Source: Himantopus leucocephalus (Eukaryota > Chordata > Aves > Charadriiformes > Recurvirostridae). Taken from it: 64,000 nt of DNA. Below, in pieces: positions 23,301-38,300 of this stretch. The stretch is from contig RSEF01000005.1 of the NCBI GenBank assembly GCA_003993805.1, positions 38,285,268-38,349,267 on the forward strand. Direction: 5' to 3'. The translations under genes and the position numbers were made by a program. Position 1 is the stretch's first letter. Each line of letters opens with the position of its first letter. Below the pieces are notes generated by a model. It had not been told where the DNA came from. It was given only the letters and a program-made list of their open reading frames with translations, and did no database searches.

Positions 23301-26300
23301 GATCTCCAGACTGATGCTGCTCTGCAAGTGGATATCTCAGATGCACTCAGTGAGAGGGACAAAGTGAAATTCACTGTCCATACAAAGGTAAAAGCCTGGG
23401 TTTGTACACTGAACATTTTCTTAATTATATACAAAAGAAATTTTGCTTAAACTGTTTATTGAAACAAGTGTAACACAATCCAAAGGAAATGAGAATGTAG
23501 CATTGCCTCATGTTTAAGAGACTCTGTAGCTGCAGTGCTTAAGAAAAAGATGGCTAAAAAGTTTAGAGGTTAAAAAGTTCTCAGAAAAAAGCAATGTTCA
23601 GGTTTTTTGTACTGATGTGTTGTCATGCCATTCCCATGCTTATTAATTGGCCTATTTGCAGGTAGAATCTTTAGTATACCTCAGTATTCTTTAGTATAGT
23701 TTTTTATTAGATTAGCCGTGGTTTCAGGTTCTAAAAGTATATTTCATAATGGAATTATATTCAAGAATAATTTTCAGTTACTGCTGTTTATGGCTTTTAG
23801 ATTTGAATGTTTATTGATCGCAGAATCACAGAATAGTTGAGGTTGAATAAAATTTCTGGAGATGATTTAGTCCCTTCTCCTCCCTCACTCCCACCATTAA
23901 ATCAGGGTGAACCAGAACCCATTTCTTAGGACTTGTCTATTTGGGTTTTGAATATCTCCAAAGGTGGAGACACCACAACCTCTTTGGGCAACCCATTCCA
24001 ATTGATTGCTGCACTAATTAAGATGGCGGTAATTAATGCTGTATGAACTTTTTTGGTCAAATCCTTGCTTGGATGGTTGGGTTATTTTTACAGGGATATT
24101 TTTGTTGTTTTTTCAAGGTGTTTTTCATATGGTAATGAAAAACGTTGTGGGTTTTCGGCTGTTTTTTGTGTGTGTGTTTTTTGTGTTGGGTTTGGTTTGG
24201 TTTTCTTCCATAATTCTTCCTCCTTTTTCCCTTCTAGAGTTCCTTACCAAATTTCAAACAAAATGAATTTTCTGTTGTCCGGCAACATGAAGAGTTTATT
24301 TGGCTTCATGATTCTTTTGTTGAGAATGAGGACTATGCTGGTTATATCGTAAGTATTACAGTTCTTTTGGTTTATGTGGACTGTATCAAAAGTACTTGTG
24401 ACTGCTTTTAAATGCAATGGAAATGGCAGATGTTCATTCCTTCTAAATCAGATCAGATGTTCTAATACTTCATTTTATGCAATTACACAAAATTAATGGT
24501 TGAAGCAAGCTTGGAGGAAAGTTACTGTAGTTGTCATACTTTCTTGCCTTTCACTCCTAAAGAGTGAGTAGTTTAATCTGTACCCGAGTGTATTTTTAGT
24601 CCACTGTGTTAAAAGTGTGGGAGACAGGTGAACTGTATAACTTGCTGGTATTGTTTTTGCAAGCTAATGTTTAACTTAGTTACAAGTTTCATGTTGCCTT
24701 TGTTTTAGCTGGAATGGCAGAGTGCAGTAACTGAGCTCTAGTAATTAGACTTTTCCGGTTTCCATCACAAAGATCAGAATCATTTTACCATAGATCAGTT
24801 GGAGGGGAAAAAAAAACAATGCAAACACCATCTATAACTACAGGGAACCTTAATACACAACTTAACAACTTATGTTTTGAAGTTTATTTCAGGCCTGTGG
24901 GGAACAGAGGTCCCAAAACAGTCACATTACGATACTGCCTATTAAAAATGGGTGTTGCTGTTCATACTTTAATTACAAATAGGAATATTTGTCATCTTGG
25001 TGCGAAAGTTAGGTATTCATTTTCTGTTTGGGGGTCTGTCTACTGATTCAGAAGATAAACGTCTATTTCTAATAGTGGGTACATTATGATGAATATAATC
25101 TGTGATGTGTCATACCATTCTTCAGCTAGTCTTTTTTTTTTATAGTCAGAAAAGCTATTTGAAGTGACTAGACCTTCAGTGTGGTTATAACTACTTTTGG
25201 ACAGTTGACTGCGTAGATGCTGGATTTTTCTTTCTTGTAATGCATTAATGTAATGGGCAAATATCAGTGAACTAAAATTTAAGCATAGTTTAGCTTTGTT
25301 CTGTGTCGCTTTACTGATAGGAATTCAGGATTAGTTTGACTGTGGTGTTTTCTCTTTCAATTTTAGTATAGTATATTTACAGGATTAACCTAGAGGCTTG
25401 TTTACTGTGTGCTTTGTTATTTCAACAGACGAATCTTTAATGTCAGCAGCGCTGCAAGAAGGAACTAGTGCCTGCGAGCAATATGGGTTTATTTTTTTAT
25501 TTTTTTTTGGTTTAAAGATTTGGGGAGTTGTAAATGGATGGTGTGAAAACAATTGTGGAAATATTTTTTTTTTCTTTAAACAAGAAAACATCCTTACCAA
25601 ATAAGTTAAAACAAAACTAATTATACAGTAACGATTTCAAGTTTTAATTCATTGTAGTGGGAAAGCTAGGTATTATTTGGTTTCTGTTGTAATTAAGCTA
25701 CTGAAGCCATTAGTTAATTCTTTAGTAATCTTCAAGGGCACTTGGCCAAAATTGGTATAGTAATACAGCATGTCTAACTCATGAATGAAAGAATTTATCC
25801 ATAAATGCTGTAATGAACGATGAAAGAGAGAGGCATATATTAAAAAGCTGCAGGCAATTTACAGTTCCTGTACTGAGTGGATGTTGTTTGACTGAGAAGA
25901 TGAGCGGTTAAGAAAAATTTGATTCAATTCCAGATTCCACCAGCACCACCCAGGCCTGACTTTGATGCCTCAAGGGAGAAATTGCAGAAACTTGGAGAAG
26001 GCGAAGGATCAATGACTAAAGAAGAATTCACCAAGATGAAACAAGAACTGGAGGCGTATGTAGACTTGATTACTACTTTTTTTTTTCTTTAATCCCTCAA
26101 CTTTTAATGCTGTTTGCTGTCCCACATTTCTGATTTCACTGTAATGGTTCTTTGTGAGTTAGCGCCTTGAGAATCCAGTTGCTCCATAACCAGGGTTATC
26201 TTAGTGATCATGATCAGAGCCATTAGGAAAATTGTAGAAATAATTTCATGGAAGATATTCTGAAACAGGAAAAAAAATCAACTTGTTCTTGAACATTCTG

Positions 26301-29300
26301 TTATAAGGAAAAAACACAGAACACCTGCAAAGGGAGGAGGTAACCTCTATCTTTTTTAGTTCTGGTGTTCCACGTTTTATAAGCATAATGAAACTTTAAG
26401 TTTTATACATGTAGTGATTGAACTAGGGGTTTTTGCATGTGGTTGGTACTGTAAACATAGATACCAACCTTCTGTTCCACAAGAAATATGGAGATTACTA
26501 GAAAATACTTTTTTTTTGACACTCCCTTGTTTTTGCACAAGGAGAATAAACTTCCTGAAAATAGTATTTTCCCTTACTGTGAATTTAATGTGTATTGAAA
26601 TATCTGCTCTAAGGCTTTTTGTTCCATATTGAGTTACACAGTGAAGTTTCTCCTTGCTTCATCCACTTTCCTTATCATGCATTCACTTCTTTGATCTTTT
26701 TCCTGTCATTGGTTTCAGTTTTCAAGTGTATATTTACGCTGCTTCTAGACTGCTTCTATCAAGAGCTCTGAATTGGCAAGAAAAGTACATAGAACTCTTA
26801 GAACTGCTGTTTTCCTTCCGAACTCCAGCTGCTGTGAGCAAATGTCTTAAAAAGCTCTGTATTAGTGTTACGTACAATGTAATTTATAGCAGAGTAGATA
26901 TACACTTCATATGCAGAAAACTGGAAATTTAGCAAAACACTATAGATTTTAAAGAATCTGTGGTTTTCCAGCGGCCCTGATCATGATTCTCTTGTGGTCT
27001 GGTTAGGGGTTGGATAACACAGAAAACTTTGGGTTTCTTCTACTGCCACCTCCATCCTCTGCATCCTCCTTTTTTGTCTTCACTGAATGACTACTACTCT
27101 CACTGAGATCAAACATCTCCCAACACTGGCCCTGCTGGTTTGCTGGTATGTAAATCTTAACCTCCTTGCACATAGTGGAAGCAAAAGCGTTGATTATCAT
27201 TTCACTGTGTGACCTCAGAATGGGGGAAAGAGACCCTTCCTCATTTTTAGACAAGTTACATCTTATTCATTGAATTTGCAAAGCAAAATGAATTCTAGCA
27301 AACTTGTATTGATAAGAATGCCTTCCTCCTAATTAAATCACAAATGAGTAATTGCTTTAAAGTTGAGTTGGCGGAACTGGGCAGCTATGCGATTGTCATG
27401 GTTAAACGAGATTTTTTTGGTTGTACCTACCAAACGCAGCACTGAATTTCACTTTTAGAACCACTATGAAGCAAGACAGCCCAAAAAGGCTAGGTGCTTT
27501 AATATGGAATAAAAGACTGCTATCTAAAGAGCTAACAAAACTACATGAACATTTAAATAAGTAAGGAGGGTGCAAATAGGCAAGGGGATGGAGATGGGGA
27601 GGAAGGAATTTGCACATTGGCTACATAGTGTCTAGTGACTGTAACCTGTATCTCAATTTCTTGATTTTGGGGGAGTTGGGGAAAGGACAATAAAATGAGG
27701 TTACACTTTCAGCAAACCAGTCTGTGTTAGCTAGCCTTAAAAAATAGAATGTGTTTGTTGAATCTTCATTAAAAGTCTCTCCGTAATATGTTAGGGCTTC
27801 AAATTTCCCCCTAGTATTAACATTGTACTATTTATTTATCTATGCATCAAATATCAGAGTGATAACCCCTACTACATCAGCTTACAATTTTGTACCCTTA
27901 CTGAGGATCTCTTGAAGCTGCTCACTAGGCTTATCTCAAACTTAATTGCTTCATGTGAAATTCTTATGTATGTCTTGTTTCTTGTTTTCAGTGAATATTT
28001 GGCAATATTCAAGAAGACAGTTGCAATGCATGAAGTGTTTTTGTGTCGCGTGGCAGCGCATCCTATTTTGAGAAAGGATTTAAATTTCCATGTATTCTTG
28101 GAATATAATCAGGATGTGAGTATTGAAAACTGAATTGCTGGGAAGAGAAATCAAGATGTACTTTTATGGTAGGATGGAAAATTGATTAAGAGGGCTTTAC
28201 CTCCTGGAGCAAATTGCATCAATTCCTTCATACCAGACATATTTGTATTGTAGAAGTTAGAAATTCATTTAGTCTGTAGGAGTTCATTTTGCTGCCACCT
28301 GGGGAACCAAATGCACTATGTGCTGTAGCCTCAGCATCAAAAATATTAATGAGAATCCAACATGTTTTGGATTAAAAAGATTAGCTTTTGGTGGTGATTT
28401 CCCATGATGTTATACTTGTCCACTGTTTGACTGATTATTTTTTTTTTTTTTGGCGGGGAAGGATGATACAACAAAGATGGAATGCTAATTTTTAGGATTT
28501 GGAATGTGGTTTAAATTCTGTTGCTAACAAAACTAGAGAGGATTTCTAATGAAATGTTCTGATAAGTAGAGCCCTTTTGTTAATAATGTAGGTGAAAATT
28601 TAGTTAATTTTTTTTTTCTAGGTATTGGACTAGTGTGTCTATCCACATGTTAAATACTGAGTTGCGATCTAATTTTGAGTTATTGGAGAGGACTTTCTGG
28701 ATTTGTAGTAACTCTTTGGTGTTGGATTTGGTGGTTGTTCATATTGTGCAGTTTTTAGTTGCTTTTTAAAATTGCAGAAATCAGCATTGAATGTTGAAGA
28801 AATCATTGCAAAGATTGGCTCAATTGAGTACGTGCTTAACTTCAAAATATGTTTACAGAGGATCCTCATGTTGCTTGAGGTAGAAATGCTTACTGGTTCA
28901 GGAACTCAGTTTACCTAAACTGCGCAAATTTAGATGGACAGGAAGAGTGTGAGGAGGCTGAAAGCAACATTATCCTCAGTGCAGTGAGGGGTAAATGCTT
29001 CTGTAGTTTCTGAAAGTCAAAAGATCTGCCATTCTACACTTAAAAGAGCAAAACCTGGTTATATTAGGTTAACTCAATAGCTATGCTGTACATGATAAAT
29101 ACTGTGTTATTGATAACTGAAATGTACACCTTGTACATTTGATATTATCTGTAGGTGGTAAAATGTTGCTGATTTTTTTTTTCCTCCCCTGGAATAGTAT
29201 TTTAGGTGATAAAGAACAGTCTAGTAAATGAGGTTGTCTGTCATTCTGGGTGCATGGCGCCCTGTACCCATTAATGCAGAGTATAAGACTAAGCAGAGAG

Positions 29301-32300
29301 CAGGAAAACTGGTAGCAAGTTGTGGTATGTAGCTCTATTGTTTTTTTTTTCTTAAAGCTTTTATTGCCTCCAGAAAGTGAACTGACGTGATACATTAATT
29401 TGTTTTTCAGTTGAGTGTTCGTGGGAAAAATAAGAAAGAGAAACTTGAAGACTTCTTTAAAAATATGGTTAAATCAGCAGATGGTGTCATTGTTTCTGGA
29501 GTAAAGGTGACTACTGCTTAATATCTCAAGATTTAAAATGTATTGACATCGTTGTCCCCTTTTTTTTAATGAAGCGGAATTTTACATAGCTACAAAAATG
29601 GGATTTTTGTAGCGTTCTGAGTTAAGAATGAGGCAGAGCATGGGAAGGAACCTGTGGCCCTGGATGCAAGATAACTGAGAGCTATCTGTTTGCTTCCATG
29701 AAAGAAGGCTTTCAGTACTCTTTCCACTGTTTTATGAAATTAAGCATTTTTTAAATCCATACATAATTGATAATCTGTCTTTTGTTCTGTCCTGTTGTTT
29801 TATATAGTGGGAAGGTGCACTAGCTTAGGCAACTGCTGCAGCTCAGAAGTTACTAACACAGTGTGAATTTTACTAGCCTTATAAAATCCTTCTACTATTT
29901 CAAAGCTAAGAGCAGCAGTAGAGGTGATACTGGTTTTCCCAGTAGATGCAAGACTGTAACTGAGACAAAAAAAAAAAAAGAATTTTAATGAAAATTCAAT
30001 TTCAGTTCAACTTTTCAAAAGTTGAAAGATTGGTTTTATAACAAGCGTAAATTCTGCAGAAGATGATTTTGATCACCTTTCCTTCTAGTGGTAACTTCCC
30101 ATTTGCAAGCAAGGTATAGGAGCTAAAGTTCCCAGTTGTAAAATCTTTAGTTTTGAAACTGCTGGGAAGTGGATATAACCATGCATTAATTATGACTTGG
30201 AGAAAAATATGAAGTCCAAATAACCAGCAGTTTTAATAATGAAAACGCATTGTTCAAAGCCCCTGGTTGTAGGCTATTCTATGGTATTGAGCATCTGTGC
30301 TATTTTAGAGGGGCTTTTTGAATAAATATAAACCAACTATATAAAATTGTAATACAGAAAATATTAAAGTTTACCGGCATTTACCAACTTGAAAGAAACC
30401 TGTCATCAAGATCAGCGTTCCTGAGCTAGGAGTTTGTATTGTCTCTGCTCTGACTGCAGCATCTGTGCAACTGGGTGTCTTTATTCCTGCCCCCCCCCGC
30501 CCCCCTTTTTCTAGGTAGCAAAAAAAGGTAAGAATAAAAGGTGGTCCTTTTATTAAGTTCTTGACATTTATTGTATTTTTCTGTCACCAAAGTGGTAGTT
30601 AGTACTGAAATTATTTCCTTCACTTCAGGTTTTGTTATCTAGACCTTTAAGATGCTTGTTAATAAAACTTCAGATCATGATAAAATAAATGAAGAAGAAA
30701 TCAGTTTACATAAATGGTGTTTTAGACAATAAAAATTTCACGTCACAGTAAAAACAGTATATGCAAATGTACTTTGCAGTTGCTCTGTACAGAGTGAGTG
30801 AAATCCTGTTCTTTAAATTGTTCTTGTTTTTTGTAGGATGTGGATGACTTCTTTGAACATGAAAGAACATTCCTTGTAGAATATCACAACCGAGTCAAAG
30901 ACGCCTCTGCCAAATCTGATAAAATGACAAGATCACATAAAAGTGAGTTATTTTTCCAGGGTGAAAATAGTACTAGTTAAGGTATACAGAAGTGATTCGT
31001 GGGGAGCAGTAATTTTTAGTTTTCTTTTTACATGTGAGAAGTGACTTAGCTTGTCCAAGTGTAGTCTTCGAATAGTCTAAAGAAGTTCAATCTGAGTTTC
31101 AAAGTTCAGCCTTTGCTGTAATAGACAGATGGAGTAAGAACAGCCTGAAGCGACACTGAGGATATCCTGATTCTTCATGCTGTCCCTTTGAAGAGAAACA
31201 CACTTTACGTAATAATATTTTTTTTTTAAGTTGGAGTCTTAGTCTTTAAAGTGTAAAGGTGGGTAATATAGCAGTATATGTGATTTTACTCCTAATGAAG
31301 TTGCTCTGGATTGGATGAGCTTGCATTCATCAGAGTGCAATTTCTTGGCACACGAGGCATTACATTACCTTGCTGAGCTGCAAACTCCTGTTTCGGCCAT
31401 TAGTTCTAGTCTAGGAAGTCGGGTTTCCATTTTTCAGCCTTTTAGAATGGAGACTGGAATGTGTGTATTCAGTAGCTTGGTTTGCAGGACCCCTTTTCTT
31501 ACTGAGGTGAGATTTTCCACTTAGCTATTGATTTCTCTTCCTGAGCTGAGTGCTAGCTAATGTGATTTCTGGAAGCTCTGGATAGTCTTCTCAAGTGCAA
31601 TGCATTTATTTGAGAAAATGAAAAGTCTTTGGTTTAGGACTACTGTGTTTGGTTTAGGACTATTGTATTTTGAGAAGCTCAGAAAAAAGTTGACCTTTAT
31701 TGCCCTTGATTTTATATTTTTGTGCCTAGATAAATCAAAATTGAACTACTAGATTCCATCTCCTTTCTTGAAGTTTGTGTCTGATTCACAGATTCTGTCT
31801 TTGCTATCTACAGTAATATAGTTTACACAAAACCAGGCCACAAACCTTTTATGAATCTTGATTGGTAAGGACTCTGAAGTGGATATTGAATGAGGCATTA
31901 AACCAATAATTTACTGAGCTCTTCAGATGCTTCTCTTGCCGTTGTATGAAGACTGAGTCTTCTGTAGGTTTCGTATCTATGCTAGGAGATGGGGAGAGGC
32001 AGTTACGGCTTAATGAAGTACTAAGGGACCCTGTGTCTTCATTCAGTTCCCATCTGATGTGGTTTCTGGTGTTTTGTTTGCTTTCTTAAAAAGAAAATTG
32101 AACTTCATTCATGGTTGTTAGGTGCCAAACTTTAGTGAGACAGCCTTTCACGTTGGTTGTAGAACCAGGAAATATNTGGTGTTTTGTTTGCTTTCTTAAA
32201 AAGAAAATTGAACTTCATTCGTGGTTGTTAGGTGCCAAACTTTAGGTAGTGAGACAGCCTTTCACGTTGGTTGTAGAACCAGGAAATATGTTAGAAATGA

Positions 32301-35300
32301 GATTGTAGAGGATCTGATGGGAAAGGATTGATCAAACTCGTGACAAAGCTTCACTGGTTTTCATACTCAAATCACGTAAGATGTTTATTGACAACTTTTA
32401 TCAAACTGCTAATTGGGACAAATGGCACCTTTTGAAATTCTGGCTGGAGGAGTAGAGCAATGAACCTGGGAAGCCCATTTTGGAAATTAGCAATCTACAG
32501 TTTATGGATAACTTATGATCAACAGAGAACTGCAGGGCTTGCAAAGATACTGACTTCCTATTTCCAGCCGAAAATCTATTTTTTACGTTTAAATGGGAGG
32601 AATAGAAGGGGAGGTTAATGGCTTCCTAATACCATTTTTCACTAACCAACCACACTGTTCACCTTGGGGATGTATGGAGTAATGAATTGGGTGGAAGGTG
32701 ACCCACTCAATCTGTTAAAACAAGGTTGTGTTATTTAAAAAAAAAAAAAAAAAAGGTAATTCTGTTTAATGCCATGTTTGTTGTGTGAAGTTACCCTTCA
32801 TAAAAAGTAACATGATTGAAATTTTATTTCTGCTTTTGTGTTAAAGCATGTTCCTTTTAGAAAAACACCCACTCTTGAAGAAAGAGAGGAACTTCAAAAT
32901 TTTCAGAAAGAAGCGGACTGAAATAGTAAAACAACTGCTTGTTTGTTTTTCTAGATGTGGCGGATGACTATAATAGAATTGGTTCTTCATTATATGCATT
33001 AGGAACGCAGGACTCCACAGATATATGCAAGTAAGTTGTTGTTAATAACTTACGGGGGAATTTGCTAAGCAGCGGTCTCAATGGTGACCTGCTGAGGTAG
33101 CAGGTCACTCTCTTGTTATAAGAAAAACAGAATTTATTACTGTTGTATTACATTAAGAGATTTTCTTCTCTACTATTGCATTTCAGTAACAGGCTGCTTT
33201 AATGTTTTTGCTTTAATATTTGTCTGGAAAAAAACGCTGTTTTCTGCAGTTCATAGAAAATTGCAGAGATGAGACGGAAAATTCCTCATAGAACAAAAAA
33301 AAAAAGTGAAAGAGCTGGGTTTTTCTCTTAAGTGCTTTGTGCTTTGACATGTGCAGCAAGAACGGGTCTCAGTCTGAGCATACTGATTTTTGTAGGCGTT
33401 TCCTGTACCAACATACTGAAAAATAGTTTAGCTGTTCTGGCAGTTTTACTGCCTTTAGGAAAAGAAAGGAATCTACAGAGGTCCCTAAAACTTTGAAAAT
33501 AGAAGAAGATCTCTATGTACAGATGTTTGTCCTTTAGCTTGAATATGAAGTTTGGTGTATCTGAAAGTAAAACTTAGTTAAGTAGCTTAAAGATGCTGAT
33601 GCTTGTGAACATGTACACATTAGAGTTAGTGTGATGACAGGTAGATGAGTATGAAAGTTAAGTTATTTTTATTAATTTACCTGAATTACAGTGATGTACT
33701 TCCAAATGTGGTGATAGCTTATGTATGGATTACTTTGATTATAGTATTGAGATTTGATGTAGTCTGTTAGGATCTGTGAGAAATGGTGCCTGTCTTCTGT
33801 CAAAATAGTATGATTTGGCTGTAATTCAGTCTGATGTTATACTGAACCCTCCTCCTATTGTCTCCTGTGATGAAGATGGGCCGTGTTATTGCTCAACCTC
33901 CCTGAATTCAAAGTAGGTCTTGGGTCATGTTTACTGTGTGAAGAAAAGTACATTCAAATTTGAGCAAAGGATGCTTGATAATAGCATAGGACCATTAACC
34001 AGCGTGGTGGTGTTTGGGGTTTAATTCACAGAAGCATAAAGAATCCCTGAGGAGCTGTGCAATTATTCTTTAGTAAAAAACATCCATCCATGCTGCTTTG
34101 TTTGTCCCTTACCTTTTCTTAAGTAGTACAATTCCCAGATGTTTGAAGTGCTACAATTTGAAACTATTATGTTCTCTGAGTTCTATGAACTACAATTTTA
34201 AGCAGTGCCTTTGTGGACTTTATTGCCTAACATAGATTATATTTTGATTTCTAGAAAGTAATTAGAGTGTTCAAATTAATGTTGTAATATAAGCTGTTTC
34301 CTTTGTGCAGGTTTTTTCTGAAGGTATCGGAGTTATTTGACAAAACAAGGGTATGTACTATGAAACCTTTTTAGATGTATTCTTTGTGTGCATCCTGGAG
34401 GTGGCAGGACACCTTGTGTCAAGTAGACATTAACGTGTGGATGTTTTGTGGATGCTTCTATATGAAGCATTTAAGCAATGTGTGGTAGGGAATGAAAAAA
34501 CATAAGATTTCAGTCATCTGTTTTGTAAAATGATTGATCCTTGGGAGTCTTGCCGTCTACTAAACATTTTTAGGCAGTCTTGCCGTCTTCTATGTAACAC
34601 AGTAGTAAAGCTGCTGTTCCTCTAAAAGGCTTAGAGGCCTTCTACTGGGTATCGCAGAACCTGTTATGGAAAAAAGAAACGTAATTCTTAATCCAAAAAA
34701 TGGCAGTCATGCTGCTTTCTCCTGGAGCCAAGGTCTGTTTCTGCAATTATTTGACTCAGAAATACTATTGCTGATGCTCCTAACCAGACTTTCAAATATC
34801 TTGTCTCTTCTGCCTTATTCGTTTGGCTTGGTATAGCAGAAGATGCATGCTATGTATCAGGAAAACTTTTGAATGAAAAATGTGTGCATTTCTGAAACAC
34901 AGACAGTTGTATCTGCATAAATAGTACTTTAAAGAAAATGTTGCCTTTCCCATTTTTTTTAAAATTAAGATTTAACAGAGTCTACAAGTACAATTTTTTC
35001 TAAATTCACAGAAATGTCTGTTTTAAATACAAGCAAATAAGCTTATAGGTATTTTGGACCATTTAGTACATGCAGTTACACAACTCGTCTGCAAAGATGT
35101 CTTAAAAATTTGTTTTCCTTTCATCTCAAAAACAACACAAAACTTCTTGTGCAACTCTTTATACTAGATAAGTTTTTGTTTCTGTGCCGTTTTCCTAGTG
35201 TATGATACATATAACTGAAATTGGGAAGAAAGCATTGGTTAAAATAGAAAGCGAGTTGTCAATTACTGCTTGCACAGTAGGTTATGGCTTACATTTTAGT

Positions 35301-38300
35301 ATAAAATCCTAATACTGCTTCTCATGATGCATCGCTAAGTACTCTGTCACAAATGCACAATCTTAGTTTTTGAAAAATACAATCTCTCATGTAGTGCTGT
35401 ATATTTTATGGTGTATTTACATTATAAAAGTGAATACCCAAAGTCCGGATGTTTTTAAATTGATGCTTTTACTTACTGTTTTTCCAGAAAATAGAGGCCC
35501 GGGTATCTGCTGATGAAGATCTCAAACTTTCTGATCTTCTGAAATATTATCTAAGGGAATCTCAAGCTGCTAAGGTGAATTTATGGGTTTGGTTTTTGGT
35601 TGTTCTTTTGTTCAGTGAAATAGTGTTTCTTTAAAAAAAAAAAGAGAGAAGTGATCATCTTGAGAAATACACATTAGTTAGGTTAAAATGCTACCACCTC
35701 TAGTCTGCAATTTGTCCCTCAACTATAAAACTTAGATTTCAGTTGTATATCAGGAGTAACAATGCAGTTGTTGACTCTGTGACTGAGTATTTGGAACTGT
35801 GTAATCCACTTACCAAGGCCAGGTTGTGCAGTATAATTAAAAACAGTGGAAGAGCTGTTGGTGTATTGTTCATGTGTTTGCAATGTGTTTGCTGCTTGTA
35901 GACTGCAAGGAATTCTATTTTTGTTAATATTAAAAGTGGACACTCCAGATTCTCTGCAAGTGTTGATACAAAAACACGTGGGTCAAATTTGATAATCTAC
36001 ATGTACAGAAAATGTCATTCTTAGTGTAGCTTGATGTAAGATGATTAAGTAACATGACAGAAGGAGGAAGCATATGACAGAAAATATCTGTAGTTAGAAG
36101 ATCACAGCAGTAACTGTTGCACAAAACATGTTACTGCTGTTTCTTGGGCCCTGTGCGTATTTCAAAAACATAATCTAAATATAGTTTGTTTCTAATCTAA
36201 GAAGCTGTGAAATTTCCCGTAATTTCCCCTTCTTAGGTTTTTTGGAGTATCATCTAGGCCATCTGGTGCTACACTCTGTCAGACAAGATGCAGACGAAAT
36301 AATATTAAATTACATGTCTGATCCAGTATGGACATTCCTCTGTCTTGTAGGGTGAAGTAAGATGAATGCAAATAATTTAGTAAGAACTGAAATACAGCAA
36401 GAAAGACTAAAATTAACCTGATTTTTTTTTTTATTACTTGGTATATACTAAAACCCTTGGGTAGATTCTTGTGAACTCTATACATCCTTTATACTTTTTT
36501 TTTATAGGATCTCCTATATAGAAGATCTAGGTCATTAGTGGATTATGAAAATGCTAATAAGGCATTGGATAAAGCAAGAGCGAAAAATAAAGATGTGCTG
36601 CAAGCTGAAACTACTCAGCAAATATGCTGTCAGAAATTTGAGAAAATATCTGAATCAGCAAAACAAGGTATTTGGGTGGTCTTTGATCTTACGTTACTCC
36701 TTGCAAATTAACAGGGTTTAGGATACTGTTAATGAGAATATATTTTTGTTCTATTTCCTAAGCAGAACTATTATCTCTTAATCAGTATTTACTTCAGAAA
36801 GTTCAAATGATATTTTCATTTGGGTCCTCGTAACTCCAGTAGGCAGAGCAAAGTCTAGGTGCAAATTATCTGTTAACCACGGGTTTTTTTTTATGTGAAT
36901 AGGGTAGGATACAAAATGATAATTGCTAGCAGTAAAGGCAAACCTAAGCTTGTAATGTATTGTTGAATTTCCCCTTTTGGTTTTATGCATTCGTCTGTGA
37001 AGGCAGCGGTCTGTCGCAGAGATGATACTACATTAAAAAAGGGGGGGATCGTGAAATGATATTTCACTGAAGTTGCATAGTTACAGTAGTTCTAGAGGAA
37101 AGGAACCTTATTTACATGTTGCCTCTTTCCTGGAACCTTTCTCTGTTTTTTAGGCTAAGATTGGTGTGAGTTAGTAGGCATCTGACTCACTATTTGGGGC
37201 ACATTTGTTCAAGGTTTAAACACCATGCTCTTCTGTTTTAAGAGAGTTGTTTGACCCTGTAAATCTGGCTAATGATTCCTGTAAGTGAGACAGTGGAGGA
37301 TGAGCGATCCTTTTAGCCACAAAGGTATTTGCTTAAAGCGCACTTGCTTCTTCTGTTCTTCATGCTAGTTTTAGCTTAGTATCTTCCCTGGAGACTTTTA
37401 TATATCAGCCTGGAAGGAACGGTGCACGTGGAATAAGAGAATTAAATGTTTAAAAGTGTCCACATTGCAGTCTTTTCAGGAGAGCTTTGTGTCCACAAAA
37501 GATTAGCTAGAGATGAGGAACTGCAATGATGGTTTGCTTTCATCCAACAGTGCAGCAGTAACTTTGTGCTGAGATGAAACTTGATTTTTTGTCCTGTTGT
37601 CTTCTCTCACCCTTTATCTTTTCCATCCTGAAGGAAAGTCTGTTAACAGTTGAGGGCACTAGCAATAATACTGTTAATGAATCTGTTTTTATTTTCTATA
37701 GAACTGATAGACTTTAAGACAAGAAGAGTCGCAGCATTCAGAAAAAATCTGGTGGAACTAGCAGAACTGGAATTAAAGCATGCTAAGGTAATTGTGATCC
37801 TTTTTGGCCTGTGTTTCAGCTGATTTTAAATATTATATGCTTGAATAACTGTCGTGGTTTAGGCCAAATCGGCCACTGGNNNNNNNNNNNNNNNNNNNNN
37901 NNNNNNNNNNNNNNNNNNNNNNNNNNNNNNNNNNNNNNNNNNNNNNNNNNNNNNNNNNNNNNNNNNNNNNNNNNNNNNNTGACCAAAATTGGTCCTGTTT
38001 TACCTCAAACCAGGACAATAACTGAAATGGCTACATTAGTTTTGTGTGATGTGCACTTCACATCCAGGAAGGCTAATTTGAAGGTAAGCATCATCCAGAA
38101 AGGTGAACTTTCTTGAATAATAGAGAGGAAAAAAAAAAAGTATAGGTGAAATGTCTCTGAGGGATTGCTATGCTTGAGGTGCCTTTGAGAAACTCATCTC
38201 CTTGAAGACAGTTTTGGCTTCAGTTTTATGTTTCTCTAGCTGTTTGATATTTATAGCTGCACAGTTTGAATACCTGCCTATTTTTAAAACCTCATCTCAC

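Noticed and set aside
37811..38116. 101-codon ORF through the gap
   Set aside because: It includes 100 N as unknown residues and joins the two LTR flanks; not a gene.
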